DNA of 64,000 nucleotides from Lachnospiraceae bacterium (GTDB lineage Bacteria; Bacillota; Clostridia; Lachnospirales; Lachnospiraceae), in the NCBI GenBank assembly GCA_017938285.1, contig JAGBBW010000095.1, forward strand, positions 1-64,000, read 5' to 3'. A model generated the notes under the pieces. The model ran no database searches. It was not told the origin of the DNA and saw only the letters and a program-made list of their open reading frames with translations. Position numbers and translations under genes: made by a program. Positions within the stretch are counted from its first letter, which is position 1, and every line of letters starts with the position of its first letter. This document shows, piece by piece, positions 52,150-60,142 of the stretch.

Positions 52150-53712
52150 TTATTTTTCATTGTTCTTTCCATCCACTAATTTTGCTCCCAAAAATCCGGA
52201 CAGTACGGCAGGTAAATCAATACCTGCGGATTCCTTCAGACCATCGGTTACCTGGGTCAGCGTTGTCATAATATCCTTGGTCAGCTTGGTGGAATTGCCG
52301 TCACCGTACATGGTAATACGGTCAACCTTGGCAAGCGGTTCCGCTACGTTCTTGGCAATTTCCGGCATGGCTTTGAAGTACATTTCAAGGACAGCAGCCT
52401 CACCCATCTGCTTCATGGCGATGGCCTTCTTTTCAATACCTTCTGCTTCTGCCAGAGCCTTTGCCTTGATCGCTTCTGCTTCTGCCAGACCCTTGCTGCG
52501 GATACCGTCAGCTTCCTGTTCCATGGCGAACTTCTGGGCTTCGGCAGTTGCCTTCATGGCTTCTGCGGCACGCTCCTGCTCATACTTTTCAGCTTCTGCG
52601 TTCTTCTGACGCTCAAAGAGCTGGGCTTCGGACTTCTTCTGGGTTTCGTAAAGATCAGCCTCCGCCTTCTGCTGAACGGCATACTTCTGGGCTTCTGCTT
52701 TCTTCTTGACTTCGGCTTCCAGGGCACGCTCGGTCAGTTCAACTTCTTTCTGCTTTAAGATAATCGCCTTTTCCTGACGGGCAAGGTTTGCTTCCGCAGT
52801 GGCAATTTCGATAGTCTTACGCTCGGTTTCCTGCTGAATCTGGTAGGAAGCATCGGCGATAGCCTTCTTGGTATCGGCATCTTTCTGTAATTCTGCCTTC
52901 TTGATGGCAAGTTCATTTTCTTTCTGGGCAATCAGGGTGTTGGCAGCAATTTCAGCTTCCTTGGCACCACGGTTTGCTTCGGCACGGACTACGGCCTTTT
53001 CTTTTTCAGCGGTAGCCTGGGCATTGGCAATGGCAAGGGCGGATGCAACTTCTGCATCGTTGGCTTCTTTTCTTGCATTGGCCTGTGCCATGGCAATTTC
53101 CTTTTCACTTTCCGCACGGGAAATCGCTGCGGATTTCTGAATCTTTACGATGTTATCCACACCGAGGTTTTCAATCACACCGTTGCTGTCTACAAAGTTC
53201 TGGACGTTGAAGCTGACAATGTCCAGACCCATGGCAGCCAGGTCAGGCTCTGCATTGGTCTTAACGTTGGTAGCAAATGTCTGGCGGTCGCTGACCATCT
53301 GCTCCAGACGCATCTGGCCTACGATTTCACGCATGTTACCTTCCAGTACCTGCTGTGCCACGCCGGCAATATAATCTACCTTTTTATTTAAGAAGTTCTG
53401 GGCAGCCAGCTGGAGCTTATCCGGGCTGTCACTGATTTTTACATTGACTACGGCATCCACCTGGATGTTAATGTAATCTGCTGTTGGAACGGCGCTGGAG
53501 GTTTTGACATCAATTGGAATAAGCTGAAGCTTCAGTTCATCCTTCTTTTCCAGGAATGGAATCTTGATGCCTGCCTTACCAATCAGAATCTTTGGTTTCT
53601 TTCTGAGACCTGAGATGATGTAAGCGGTATCCGGAGATGCCTTTACATAACCAAGGATAAACAGCAGGACAATGGCTGCAACGATTGGTGCAATGATGAG
53701 TAATGTTTCCAT
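52150..53712 (-). CDS. Flotillin-like SPFH protein
   Basis: A 520-residue membrane scaffold protein (FloT/YuaG type). One N-terminal hydrophobic segment (about residues 3-22) is followed by the SPFH/PHB domain (to about 200). A long Ala/Glu/Lys-rich coiled coil (about 200-445) with many EAE-type repeats and a C-terminal oligomerisation region complete it. Such proteins organise ordered lipid patches. No NfeD gene is adjacent, though one often is. AAAGGAG precedes the start. Confidence 0.94.
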   Translation of the reverse strand: METLLIIAPIVAAIVLLFILGYVKASPDTAYIISGLRKKPKILIGKAGIKIPFLEKKDELKLQLIPIDVKTSSAVPTADYINIQVDAVVNVKISDSPDKLQLAAQNFLNKKVDYIAGVAQQVLEGNMREIVGQMRLEQMVSDRQTFATNVKTNAEPDLAAMGLDIVSFNVQNFVDSNGVIENLGVDNIVKIQKSAAISRAESEKEIAMAQANARKEANDAEVASALAIANAQATAEKEKAVVRAEANRGAKEAEIAANTLIAQKENELAIKKAELQKDADTKKAIADASYQIQQETERKTIEIATAEANLARQEKAIILKQKEVELTERALEAEVKKKAEAQKYAVQQKAEADLYETQKKSEAQLFERQKNAEAEKYEQERAAEAMKATAEAQKFAMEQEADGIRSKGLAEAEAIKAKALAEAEGIEKKAIAMKQMGEAAVLEMYFKAMPEIAKNVAEPLAKVDRITMYGDGNSTKLTKDIMTTLTQVTDGLKESAGIDLPAVLSGFLGAKLVDGKNNEK

Positions 53713-53917
53713 AATACTTGTTTCTCCTTTCTTTTGTCTGCCCCGCGGGGGCGGTATATTCCATGCCTTCTGGTATGGAACGTGGGATACAATAGTTTTT
53801 TGTATTCTATTGTATGAAACTATTATAGCAGATAATGTCTGGTTTGTGTGGATTTTAATGTAGTTTTAATCATTTTCTTAATTTATTGTCGAAATTACTG
53901 AATTTTGGAAAAATGGA

Positions 53918-53945
53918 TTGAATTTTGAGGAAAAAGTTGTATGAT
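53918..53945 (+). promoter_or_regulatory. Promoter of the leucine-rich-repeat gene
   Basis: TTGAAT (53918-53923), 16 bp, TATGAT (53940-53945). Confidence 0.6.
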
Positions 53946-53975
53946 GAAAGAGAGAAAGTTTCAGGAGGAAAAATT

Positions 53976-54755
53976 ATGTACAAAAGTGTATTTAAAGAGG
54001 AAGCTCTGGCGCGTGTGGTTTCAGAGCAGTTACAGTCCATGGAACTGGAATGGTCGGAGGATAATCTGCAGAAAATTACAGAATTATACGGTGTAAATGA
54101 AGGAATCCGGGATTTACACGGAATAGAACATTTGAAAAATCTCAGAAAAATCAGTATGTGGGATAACCAGATTACGGACATCAGTCCATTGGGAACACTG
54201 GGTTCCCTGGAAGAAATCTTCATGGACTCCAATCAGATTGAAAATATCACACCGTTGGAGAAGCTTTCGAACCTCCGGGTGTTATATATGGCGGATAATG
54301 AAATAGCAGATATCAGCGTTTTAAAAGAATTAAAGGAGTTAAAAAGCATATCCTTATGGTCAAACCGGATAACAGATATTTCTGCCCTGGAAGGGTTGTC
54401 CGGTCTGGAAATGTTAAGTCTGGAGGATAACCAGATAGTAACAGTGGAACCGGTAAAAAATCTGGTGAACTTAGAAAAACTGCTGCTGGCAGGAAACGGT
54501 ATAGAAAGCGTAAATGCATTGTCCGGTCTGGCAAATCTGAAGGAACTGGACTTAAACAGAAACAATATTTCTGATATCAGCTCTTTTGGTAAGCTGACCC
54601 GGTTGGAGCAGCTGTATCTTGAGGCAAACAAAATTTCCGATGTGACAGCACTGCTGTCTCTGGAAAAATTAAAAGTACTGGATATTGAAAAAAATGAAGT
54701 TACCGGGGAAATAACGCCGGAACTGTTTAAAAACTTAGAGAAACTCAGGGTATAA
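53976..54755 (+). CDS. Leucine-rich-repeat protein (internalin-like repeats)
   Basis: 259 residues without signal peptide, so cytoplasmic. After an N-terminal cap (about 1-50), some nine 22-residue repeats follow the pattern LxxLxxLxLxxNxIxDIxxL (SLWSNRITDISALEGLSGL, LDLNRNNISDISSFGKLTRL). These form a curved protein-binding scaffold. AGGAGG decides ATG 53976. It is followed by a tiny coupled ORF and the ankyrin-GH43 gene, so two repeat-scaffold proteins are co-encoded. Confidence 0.88.
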   Translation: MYKSVFKEEALARVVSEQLQSMELEWSEDNLQKITELYGVNEGIRDLHGIEHLKNLRKISMWDNQITDISPLGTLGSLEEIFMDSNQIENITPLEKLSNLRVLYMADNEIADISVLKELKELKSISLWSNRITDISALEGLSGLEMLSLEDNQIVTVEPVKNLVNLEKLLLAGNGIESVNALSGLANLKELDLNRNNISDISSFGKLTRLEQLYLEANKISDVTALLSLEKLKVLDIEKNEVTGEITPELFKNLEKLRV

Positions 54756-54775
54756 TTTGAGAAGAAGGAAAGAAC

Positions 54776-54859
54776 ATGATTCTGGTGCGAACAGGCTGGT
54801 CTCATGGATTGCGGTCAAATGAAATAATTCCGGAAGAGAAAGGCGGTGCAGCAAAATGA
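54776..54859 (+). CDS. 27-residue coupling ORF
   Basis: Starts MILVRTGWSH with AAGGAAAG at proper spacing. It ends in TGA that overlaps the ATG of the ankyrin-GH43 gene (ATGA). The overlap suggests translational coupling. The peptide has no recognised relatives. The downstream gene has no ribosome site of its own beyond GAAAGGCGG. Confidence 0.45.
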   Translation: MILVRTGWSHGLRSNEIIPEEKGGAAK

Positions 54860-56928
54860 CCCTGCAGGAAGCAGTGTTACAGGAAAATTTAGAAATGGTG
54901 CGGAGAATCCTCATAGAGAATCCCGCCTGTATTGATGAGAAACCGGATGGGGTGTGGATTCCTTATCAGGCAGCGAAAACAGGTAATCTGGAGATTGTGA
55001 AATATATTGTGGAATATTCCCGTGCCAGCTTTAATGAGACGGACGAAAACTGCCGGACCATGCTGCATTATGCAGTGGAGTCGGGAAATCTGGAACTGGT
55101 AAAATATCTGACGGAGCGGGTCGGTTTGTCGCCGCTGGCAGGAGATAAGGATTTGGTGACACCGTATGAACTGGCGGAACGCTTGTGCAAACTGTATGAA
55201 AGATTTGAATATGCAAATGAAACAGAAGATGAAGATAAAGCAGCACAAAGGGAAATCGTAACCTATTTCGAATCCTACTGTGGATTTTCCCTTGACGATT
55301 CCTACAAAAACCCGATTCTCACCGGAATGCATCCGGACCCGTCCATTGTCTGTGTCGGGGATGATTTTTATATGGTAAACTCTTCTTTTGTGTTCTTTCC
55401 ATGTATTCCAATCTCCCATTCCAGAGATTTGATTCATTGGGAAATTATTGGACATGCCATTACCAATCCGGCATGGTCAGGACTTGGAACGCTGGAAGGG
55501 GGCCGGGGCTACTGGGCGCCGGATATCTCCTATTATAAAGGAAGGTTTTATATCACGGCAACGTACCGTCTCAATGATACGGTGGAAGATGTGGATTCCC
55601 TGCCGTGGAATGGAACGCCGTACCGGAAGCAGATGGTGGTTTCCTCGGAGCGTCCGGAAGGACCGTACAGTGAGCCGGTATTTATTGACGAGGACGGTAT
55701 CGACCCATCGATTTTTACGGATGATGACGGCAGACGGTATATGCTGTTAAACCGTGGGGCGAGAATTTTTGAAATCAGCCCGGATGGTACGAAGCAGTTG
55801 TCCGAGGCAAAATTGTTGTACTATGGGCATAATAAGCGGGCGCCGGAGGGTTCCCATCTGCTGAAAAAAGATGGATGGTATTATCTGTTTCAGGCGGAGG
55901 GCGGCACCGGACCGGGTCACCGGATTTCGGTTTCCCGTTCCAGGGAATTGTTTGGAATTTATGAACCTTGTCCATTTAATCCGATAATGCGCCAGAATGA
56001 CCCGAAACAGGCCATCCAGCGCTGCGGTCACGGAAAACCGGTGCAGACACCGAATGGGGAATGGTACATGGTATACTTGTGCGGCAGACAGTTAGAAGGT
56101 AAATACAGTATGCTTGGTCGGGAAACGGCACTGGATAAGATTACATGGACGGCGGACGGCTGGCCGATGGTGAACCATTTGCAGGGGCCGAGTGTGCTGG
56201 CAAAGAAGCCGGAACTGCCGGAATTTACAGCAGGAAAGCAACCAACGGTTTTCGGAAGGATTTTTTATGAGTCGGACAGTACGACAACTGGCTTAGGTTT
56301 ACAGTGGGTGACTCCAAGAGAGCCGGAGGATAACTTCGCAGAACTGAAAGAAGACGGTTTATATCTTCTTGGCAGCAGAACGGATTTGTGTGAGGTTTCC
56401 GCCAGAAACCTGCTGTTACAGCGGCAGACCGCCTTTGATTTTACCGCAGAAACAAAGTTTTCCTATCAGAATTTGCAGGATGGACAGGATGCAGGTATGA
56501 CCTGTTATTATGATGAAAACACCTATCTGAAGTTTGGCGTGTTCCGGGAATGTGGAAAAACGTTTCTGAAAGTACAGGAGCATGTGGATAACGATACCTG
56601 GGATTCGTTCTGCGTGGAGCTGGAGGGAGAATGTACAGTAAATGGACAGTGTGGGGAAAGCAGTGGAGAAACAGAAATTGTTTTACGCTGTGAAACGAGA
56701 GGACTGGAGAGGACCTTTTCCTATCGCATGGAACCGCAGGGTAGTTATGGAGAAGCTTCTTCTGTAAGTGCAGAACCGTATCAGTTGCTTGGAATCCTTC
56801 CGAACGTTTATTATCTTTGCGATGAGGGAATTAAGCGTGGAAAACGTTTTACTGGGGCAATGCTTGGGATGTATGTGTATGGAGAAGGAGTGAGAATTCC
56901 GTTCCGGTATTTTCAGGTATGGGAATAG
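54856..56928 (+). CDS. Ankyrin-repeat / GH43 glycosidase fusion
   Basis: 690 residues. Residues 1-145 hold about three ankyrin repeats (YQAAKTGNLEIVKYIVE, MLHYAVESGNLELVKYLTE). A five-bladed GH43 domain follows with its three catalytic acids: D161 in HPDPS, D283 in GIDPS and E331 in EGSH. A C-terminal beta-sandwich (about 470-690) resembles the xylosidase accessory domain. It probably removes xylose or arabinose from oligosaccharides inside the cell, as there is no signal peptide. No glycan transporter is adjacent. The fusion is unusual. Confidence 0.88.
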   Translation: MTLQEAVLQENLEMVRRILIENPACIDEKPDGVWIPYQAAKTGNLEIVKYIVEYSRASFNETDENCRTMLHYAVESGNLELVKYLTERVGLSPLAGDKDLVTPYELAERLCKLYERFEYANETEDEDKAAQREIVTYFESYCGFSLDDSYKNPILTGMHPDPSIVCVGDDFYMVNSSFVFFPCIPISHSRDLIHWEIIGHAITNPAWSGLGTLEGGRGYWAPDISYYKGRFYITATYRLNDTVEDVDSLPWNGTPYRKQMVVSSERPEGPYSEPVFIDEDGIDPSIFTDDDGRRYMLLNRGARIFEISPDGTKQLSEAKLLYYGHNKRAPEGSHLLKKDGWYYLFQAEGGTGPGHRISVSRSRELFGIYEPCPFNPIMRQNDPKQAIQRCGHGKPVQTPNGEWYMVYLCGRQLEGKYSMLGRETALDKITWTADGWPMVNHLQGPSVLAKKPELPEFTAGKQPTVFGRIFYESDSTTTGLGLQWVTPREPEDNFAELKEDGLYLLGSRTDLCEVSARNLLLQRQTAFDFTAETKFSYQNLQDGQDAGMTCYYDENTYLKFGVFRECGKTFLKVQEHVDNDTWDSFCVELEGECTVNGQCGESSGETEIVLRCETRGLERTFSYRMEPQGSYGEASSVSAEPYQLLGILPNVYYLCDEGIKRGKRFTGAMLGMYVYGEGVRIPFRYFQVWE

Positions 56929-56991
56929 GGCAGATTGTACAAAAAATAAGCAGATTTTTGTGCAGGATTATATTGAAAAAATGGAGAAAAA

Positions 56992-57279
56992 ATGAAAACA
57001 CTACAGGAATTTGTGGAAGATCAGCTGAAAGATCCTGAATTTAGAAAAGAATACGAAGCCATTCAGCCGGAAATGGCAGTCATCCGGGCATTGGTGGATG
57101 CAAGAATCTCCCAAAACCTGACCCAGAAGCAGTTGGCGGAACGTACGGGGATTAACCAGGCTGATATCAGCAAACTGGAAAACGGTACAAGGAATCCATC
57201 CCTGAATCTTTAAAAAAGACTGGCAGATGGGCTGGATATGGTTTTGAAGATTGAGTTTGTTCCAAAGCAAAAGATGTAA
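56992..57279 (+). pseudogene. HigA-like antitoxin gene with in-frame stop
   Basis: The frame from ATG 56992 encodes an XRE helix-turn-helix (NLTQKQLAERTGINQADISKLENG) and stops at TAA 57211-57213. The same frame then continues KRLADGLDMVLKIEFVPKQ to a second TAA at 57277-57279, which is the normal end of HigA/RelB-type XRE antitoxins. One base change (TTA to TAA) would explain it. No HigB-like toxin gene is found on either side. The 73-residue truncated product might still bind DNA. Confidence 0.75.
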
Positions 57280-57483
57280 CCGGGCTGTCGGAAAGATTCA
57301 GGTCCGGCTTATTGCAGACTATATTATGCAAGCAGTGTCATAAGAATGACATACTCAAGCATTCCTTGAATCTGCATACGTCCCCGTCTCAAGCACTACT
57401 TTGTATACTTTTTTGCAAAAGTAAGGTATGCTTGTTTCATCGGTACCGGGATATCAGAAATCATTGCGGAAAGGAAAAAAGAA

Positions 57484-58257
57484 ATGTTTGATATGAGAGA
57501 AATCGGAAAACGTATTGCCAGATTTAGAAAAGAAAAAGGAATGACCCAGATGGGGCTTGCCAACCAGCTTGGTGTCAGCTATCAGGCGGTGAGCAACTGG
57601 GAGCGGGGCGAAAGTATGCCGGATATTGCAAAGCTGGAGGATTTATCAAAAGTATTAGGAGCAAGCATTGACGAAATTTTAGGAAATGACAAAAAGAGTA
57701 AGGCGGCAGAGACCTTGAGCCGTGGTGAAATCCCAGAGGACATTAAAGAGGTGCTGCCGGAGCTTCTTCCAGTGATGGAACCGGAGCAGATTGAACAGAG
57801 CGTAAAAACATTGGAAGAAGATACGCTGGATGTGGCCTATTTAATTTCCATCGCGCCATTTGTGGAGAAAGAAACCATTTCCGCACTGGCATTAAAGCTG
57901 GAAGGAGAAGCAGACCCAGCGGAGCTGATTGGTCTTGCACCGTTTTTAGAAAATGGTGTGTTGGATAAGCTGATAGGTAGTGTGACTGGTCCAATGGATT
58001 TGCCATATCTGATTGCCATTGCGCCATTTGTGGAGAAAGAAACCATTTCAGCACTGGCACTAAAGCTGGAAGGGGAAGTGGACCCAGCACTTTTGTGTGG
58101 TCTGGCACCGTTTTTGGAACATGGGGTATTAGATCAAATGATTAGAAAATGTGTTAGCCGGCCATTGAATCATGCTGAGCAGATGTCTCTGTTTCCATTT
58201 TTATCAAGGGAATCCCTGGCACAGTTATTAAAGTCATATTTGAAAAAACAACTTTAA
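57484..58257 (+). CDS. XRE regulator with duplicated C-terminal repeats
   Basis: 257 residues. The XRE helix-turn-helix covers residues 5-60 (RKEKGMTQMGLANQLGVSYQAVSNWERG). Two nearly identical 55-residue units follow (IAPFVEKETISALALKLEGE, then DPAxLxGLAPFLExGVLD), at about 118-172 and 173-227, with a half-unit at the end. The DNA of the two copies is nearly identical over 60 bp, so duplication is recent. The repeats may sense a ligand or partner. GAAAGGAAA precedes the start. The 204 bp before it show no clear feature beyond a short TGTCATAAGAATGACA palindrome. Confidence 0.85.
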   Translation: MFDMREIGKRIARFRKEKGMTQMGLANQLGVSYQAVSNWERGESMPDIAKLEDLSKVLGASIDEILGNDKKSKAAETLSRGEIPEDIKEVLPELLPVMEPEQIEQSVKTLEEDTLDVAYLISIAPFVEKETISALALKLEGEADPAELIGLAPFLENGVLDKLIGSVTGPMDLPYLIAIAPFVEKETISALALKLEGEVDPALLCGLAPFLEHGVLDQMIRKCVSRPLNHAEQMSLFPFLSRESLAQLLKSYLKKQL

Positions 58258-58397
58258 AGATTAAGAAACGAGGAACACCGGCAACTCCACAGAACTAATC
58301 ATAAAGTTTTAAATCAGCTGTTTGGTTATTTCTGTGGAGCTGCCGGATTTATTTTGTTGACATAATAATCACAAAGCAGTGAGATCAAAGGAGATAG

Positions 58398-59693
58398 TTA
58401 CGGTGTATACACCCTCTGCATCGAAATCACCTGACCATCCTTGATTACAATGCTGGTATTATGCGGTGAAAAATAATAGTCAATCCCTGCGTCATCTGTC
58501 AGGAAATCTCCCGGATAGTAAATAACTTCTTCCTTGTCAAGGTCCGAAGCGTCCGTAAAAATGAAATCCCCGGAAACCCGGAGGGTTGCTTCCCCAAGCG
58601 CATAATAAGACTTCACATCACTGTATCCGGTTTCATAAAATACGGTGTTGTTATCAGTACTCAGTTCATATCCGCCATTATCCAGACCGCCGTTGATTTC
58701 TACAGAACCTTGATCTGTGCGTGTCAGGGAAGTCACAGGAACTTCCTGTCCCCGCAGAACAAGGGTATCTCCTTCTTTTAACAAAGCAATGTCAATCATA
58801 TCGTATAAATCGTAGGTGTAAACCGTTACTTTTAACTGCATGGCACCAGTGTCATCCACATAAGCGTCCCCTTTCTTAAAGGACACAGCAAGGGTACAGT
58901 TGGTAAGGTCATTCATGTCGATAGTAACAGGAAGAGGGGAAATCACGCTGTCTTTGGTTTCCGGAGTTCCAACCTGCATTGCCCACTGAAAAAATGGTTC
59001 CAGGTCGGTATGATGTTTCCATTCGTCAGTAATACCCCGGTTGTTCAGTTCGGTTAAAACCATCTGGTTTAATTCCTCTAATTTTGCTGCGTCAAAGTTT
59101 TCTAGTATTACAGTACCGTTTCCACTGTCCTCCAGCAGTCCGGTGTAATCGGATGGAGTGCCCAGAAGAGCATGGGCTTTTACCGTATTCATCTGCCACT
59201 GGAAAGAAAAGTAGTCCAGCTGGGTGGCGTCCATGCCGTCCAGATAAGTCCGCAGGCTGTCTGTGACAGACTCCTGCTCCGTCAGGGAAAGCAGGGCAAT
59301 GGCAGCAGAAATCTGGTCCAGGGAAGCCCCGGCAGAGCCATACCGGCAGCTGTCAATTTTTTTCAGAAGCTGGATGATGGAATCTTCGGACTCCGGAAGA
59401 TACATCCAGTCGGTGATTTCTTTACTGTAATCTACAGAGTCCTTCAGCGTTGTTTCATTAGAATTATCCTGTCCCGTTGTTTCGATTGGAGCGGCTGTTG
59501 CCGTAGGCTCTGGTGTCTTGGTTGGAGTTTCCGTTGGAGCAACGGTAGATGCAGGAGCTTCGGTCGGAGTGGCTGCTGTAGTCGGAGACGGCATAGAGCC
59601 GATGGTATCCGCATCTTTGGAAGTTCTGCAGGCGGTCAGGCACAAAAGCATGCTTCCAGTAAGTAAAAATGCAACGATGTTCTTTTTTGTCAT
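58398..59693 (-). CDS. Lipoprotein of unknown function
   Basis: 431 residues. The signal peptide ends in lipobox LTAC. A Pro/Thr-rich stalk (TPTEAPASTVAPTETPTKTPEP) follows, then an acidic domain without recognised catalytic motif. The C-terminal half is rich in beta strands. The frame opens 37 codons earlier, but AAGGAGGC decides ATG 59693. It has the same stalk style as the SGNH lipoprotein at 25268. Confidence 0.75.
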   Translation of the reverse strand: MTKKNIVAFLLTGSMLLCLTACRTSKDADTIGSMPSPTTAATPTEAPASTVAPTETPTKTPEPTATAAPIETTGQDNSNETTLKDSVDYSKEITDWMYLPESEDSIIQLLKKIDSCRYGSAGASLDQISAAIALLSLTEQESVTDSLRTYLDGMDATQLDYFSFQWQMNTVKAHALLGTPSDYTGLLEDSGNGTVILENFDAAKLEELNQMVLTELNNRGITDEWKHHTDLEPFFQWAMQVGTPETKDSVISPLPVTIDMNDLTNCTLAVSFKKGDAYVDDTGAMQLKVTVYTYDLYDMIDIALLKEGDTLVLRGQEVPVTSLTRTDQGSVEINGGLDNGGYELSTDNNTVFYETGYSDVKSYYALGEATLRVSGDFIFTDASDLDKEEVIYYPGDFLTDDAGIDYYFSPHNTSIVIKDGQVISMQRVYTP

Positions 59694-59852
59694 AATATCA
59701 AGCCTCCTTGTTGTCTTTTTTGGACTATATTTTAAGATATGCGGTAGGTTTTTATTATCTGTGCTATTAATATAGACGTTGGAAGTGTCAAAAAAGTTGC
59801 ACAAATGTTACGGAATAGTGGCTGAAACGGTTGCAGAACTGTGAACTATACA

Positions 59853-59880
59853 TAAATGGAAACAAAAAGATTTCCATTTA
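59853..59880. promoter_or_regulatory. 28-bp palindrome upstream of the secreted-peptide gene
   Basis: TAAATGGAAA and TTTCCATTTA flank an 8-bp centre (CAAAAAGA). The next -10-like hexamer, TAGGAT (59909-59914), begins exactly 28 nt after the palindrome. An identical palindrome in the same geometry is at 62154-62181. It is the likely binding site of the regulator encoded between them. Confidence 0.8.
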
Positions 59881-59998
59881 TGAAATTGATTTTTTGCTGG
59901 TAATCCGGTAGGATATATACCGAATGGAAAGAAAAATGGTCCATTAGAACAAAAGTAACTTATGCTGTGTGGACAGCAGAATGGAGGAAACGGAAAAT

Positions 59999-60142
59999 AT
60001 GCTGAGTAAGATGAAAAAAGTACTGGCAGTTGTGGTGGCAACCTGTATGCTGCTTACAGTGGGTGGTGTAAGCAGCAGTGTAGAAAATGGGATTATGTTG
60101 TGTAGTGAAGAGGTAGAAGCTAGTATAGAGGAATTAAAATAG
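59999..60142 (+). CDS. 47-residue exported peptide, possible signal precursor
   Basis: Starts MLSKMKKVLAVVVATC. Basic residues, then a hydrophobic core (about 8-22) and VGGVSSS make a classic Sec signal peptide. The rest is a short acidic tail ending EVEASIEELK. GGAGGAAACGG lies upstream. The gene overlaps the 3' end of the convergent regulator gene by nine bases and is driven from a palindrome-bearing promoter. Secreted precursors next to HTH-TPR regulators often carry signalling peptides, but the mature form cannot be predicted here. Confidence 0.65.
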   Translation: MLSKMKKVLAVVVATCMLLTVGGVSSSVENGIMLCSEEVEASIEELK

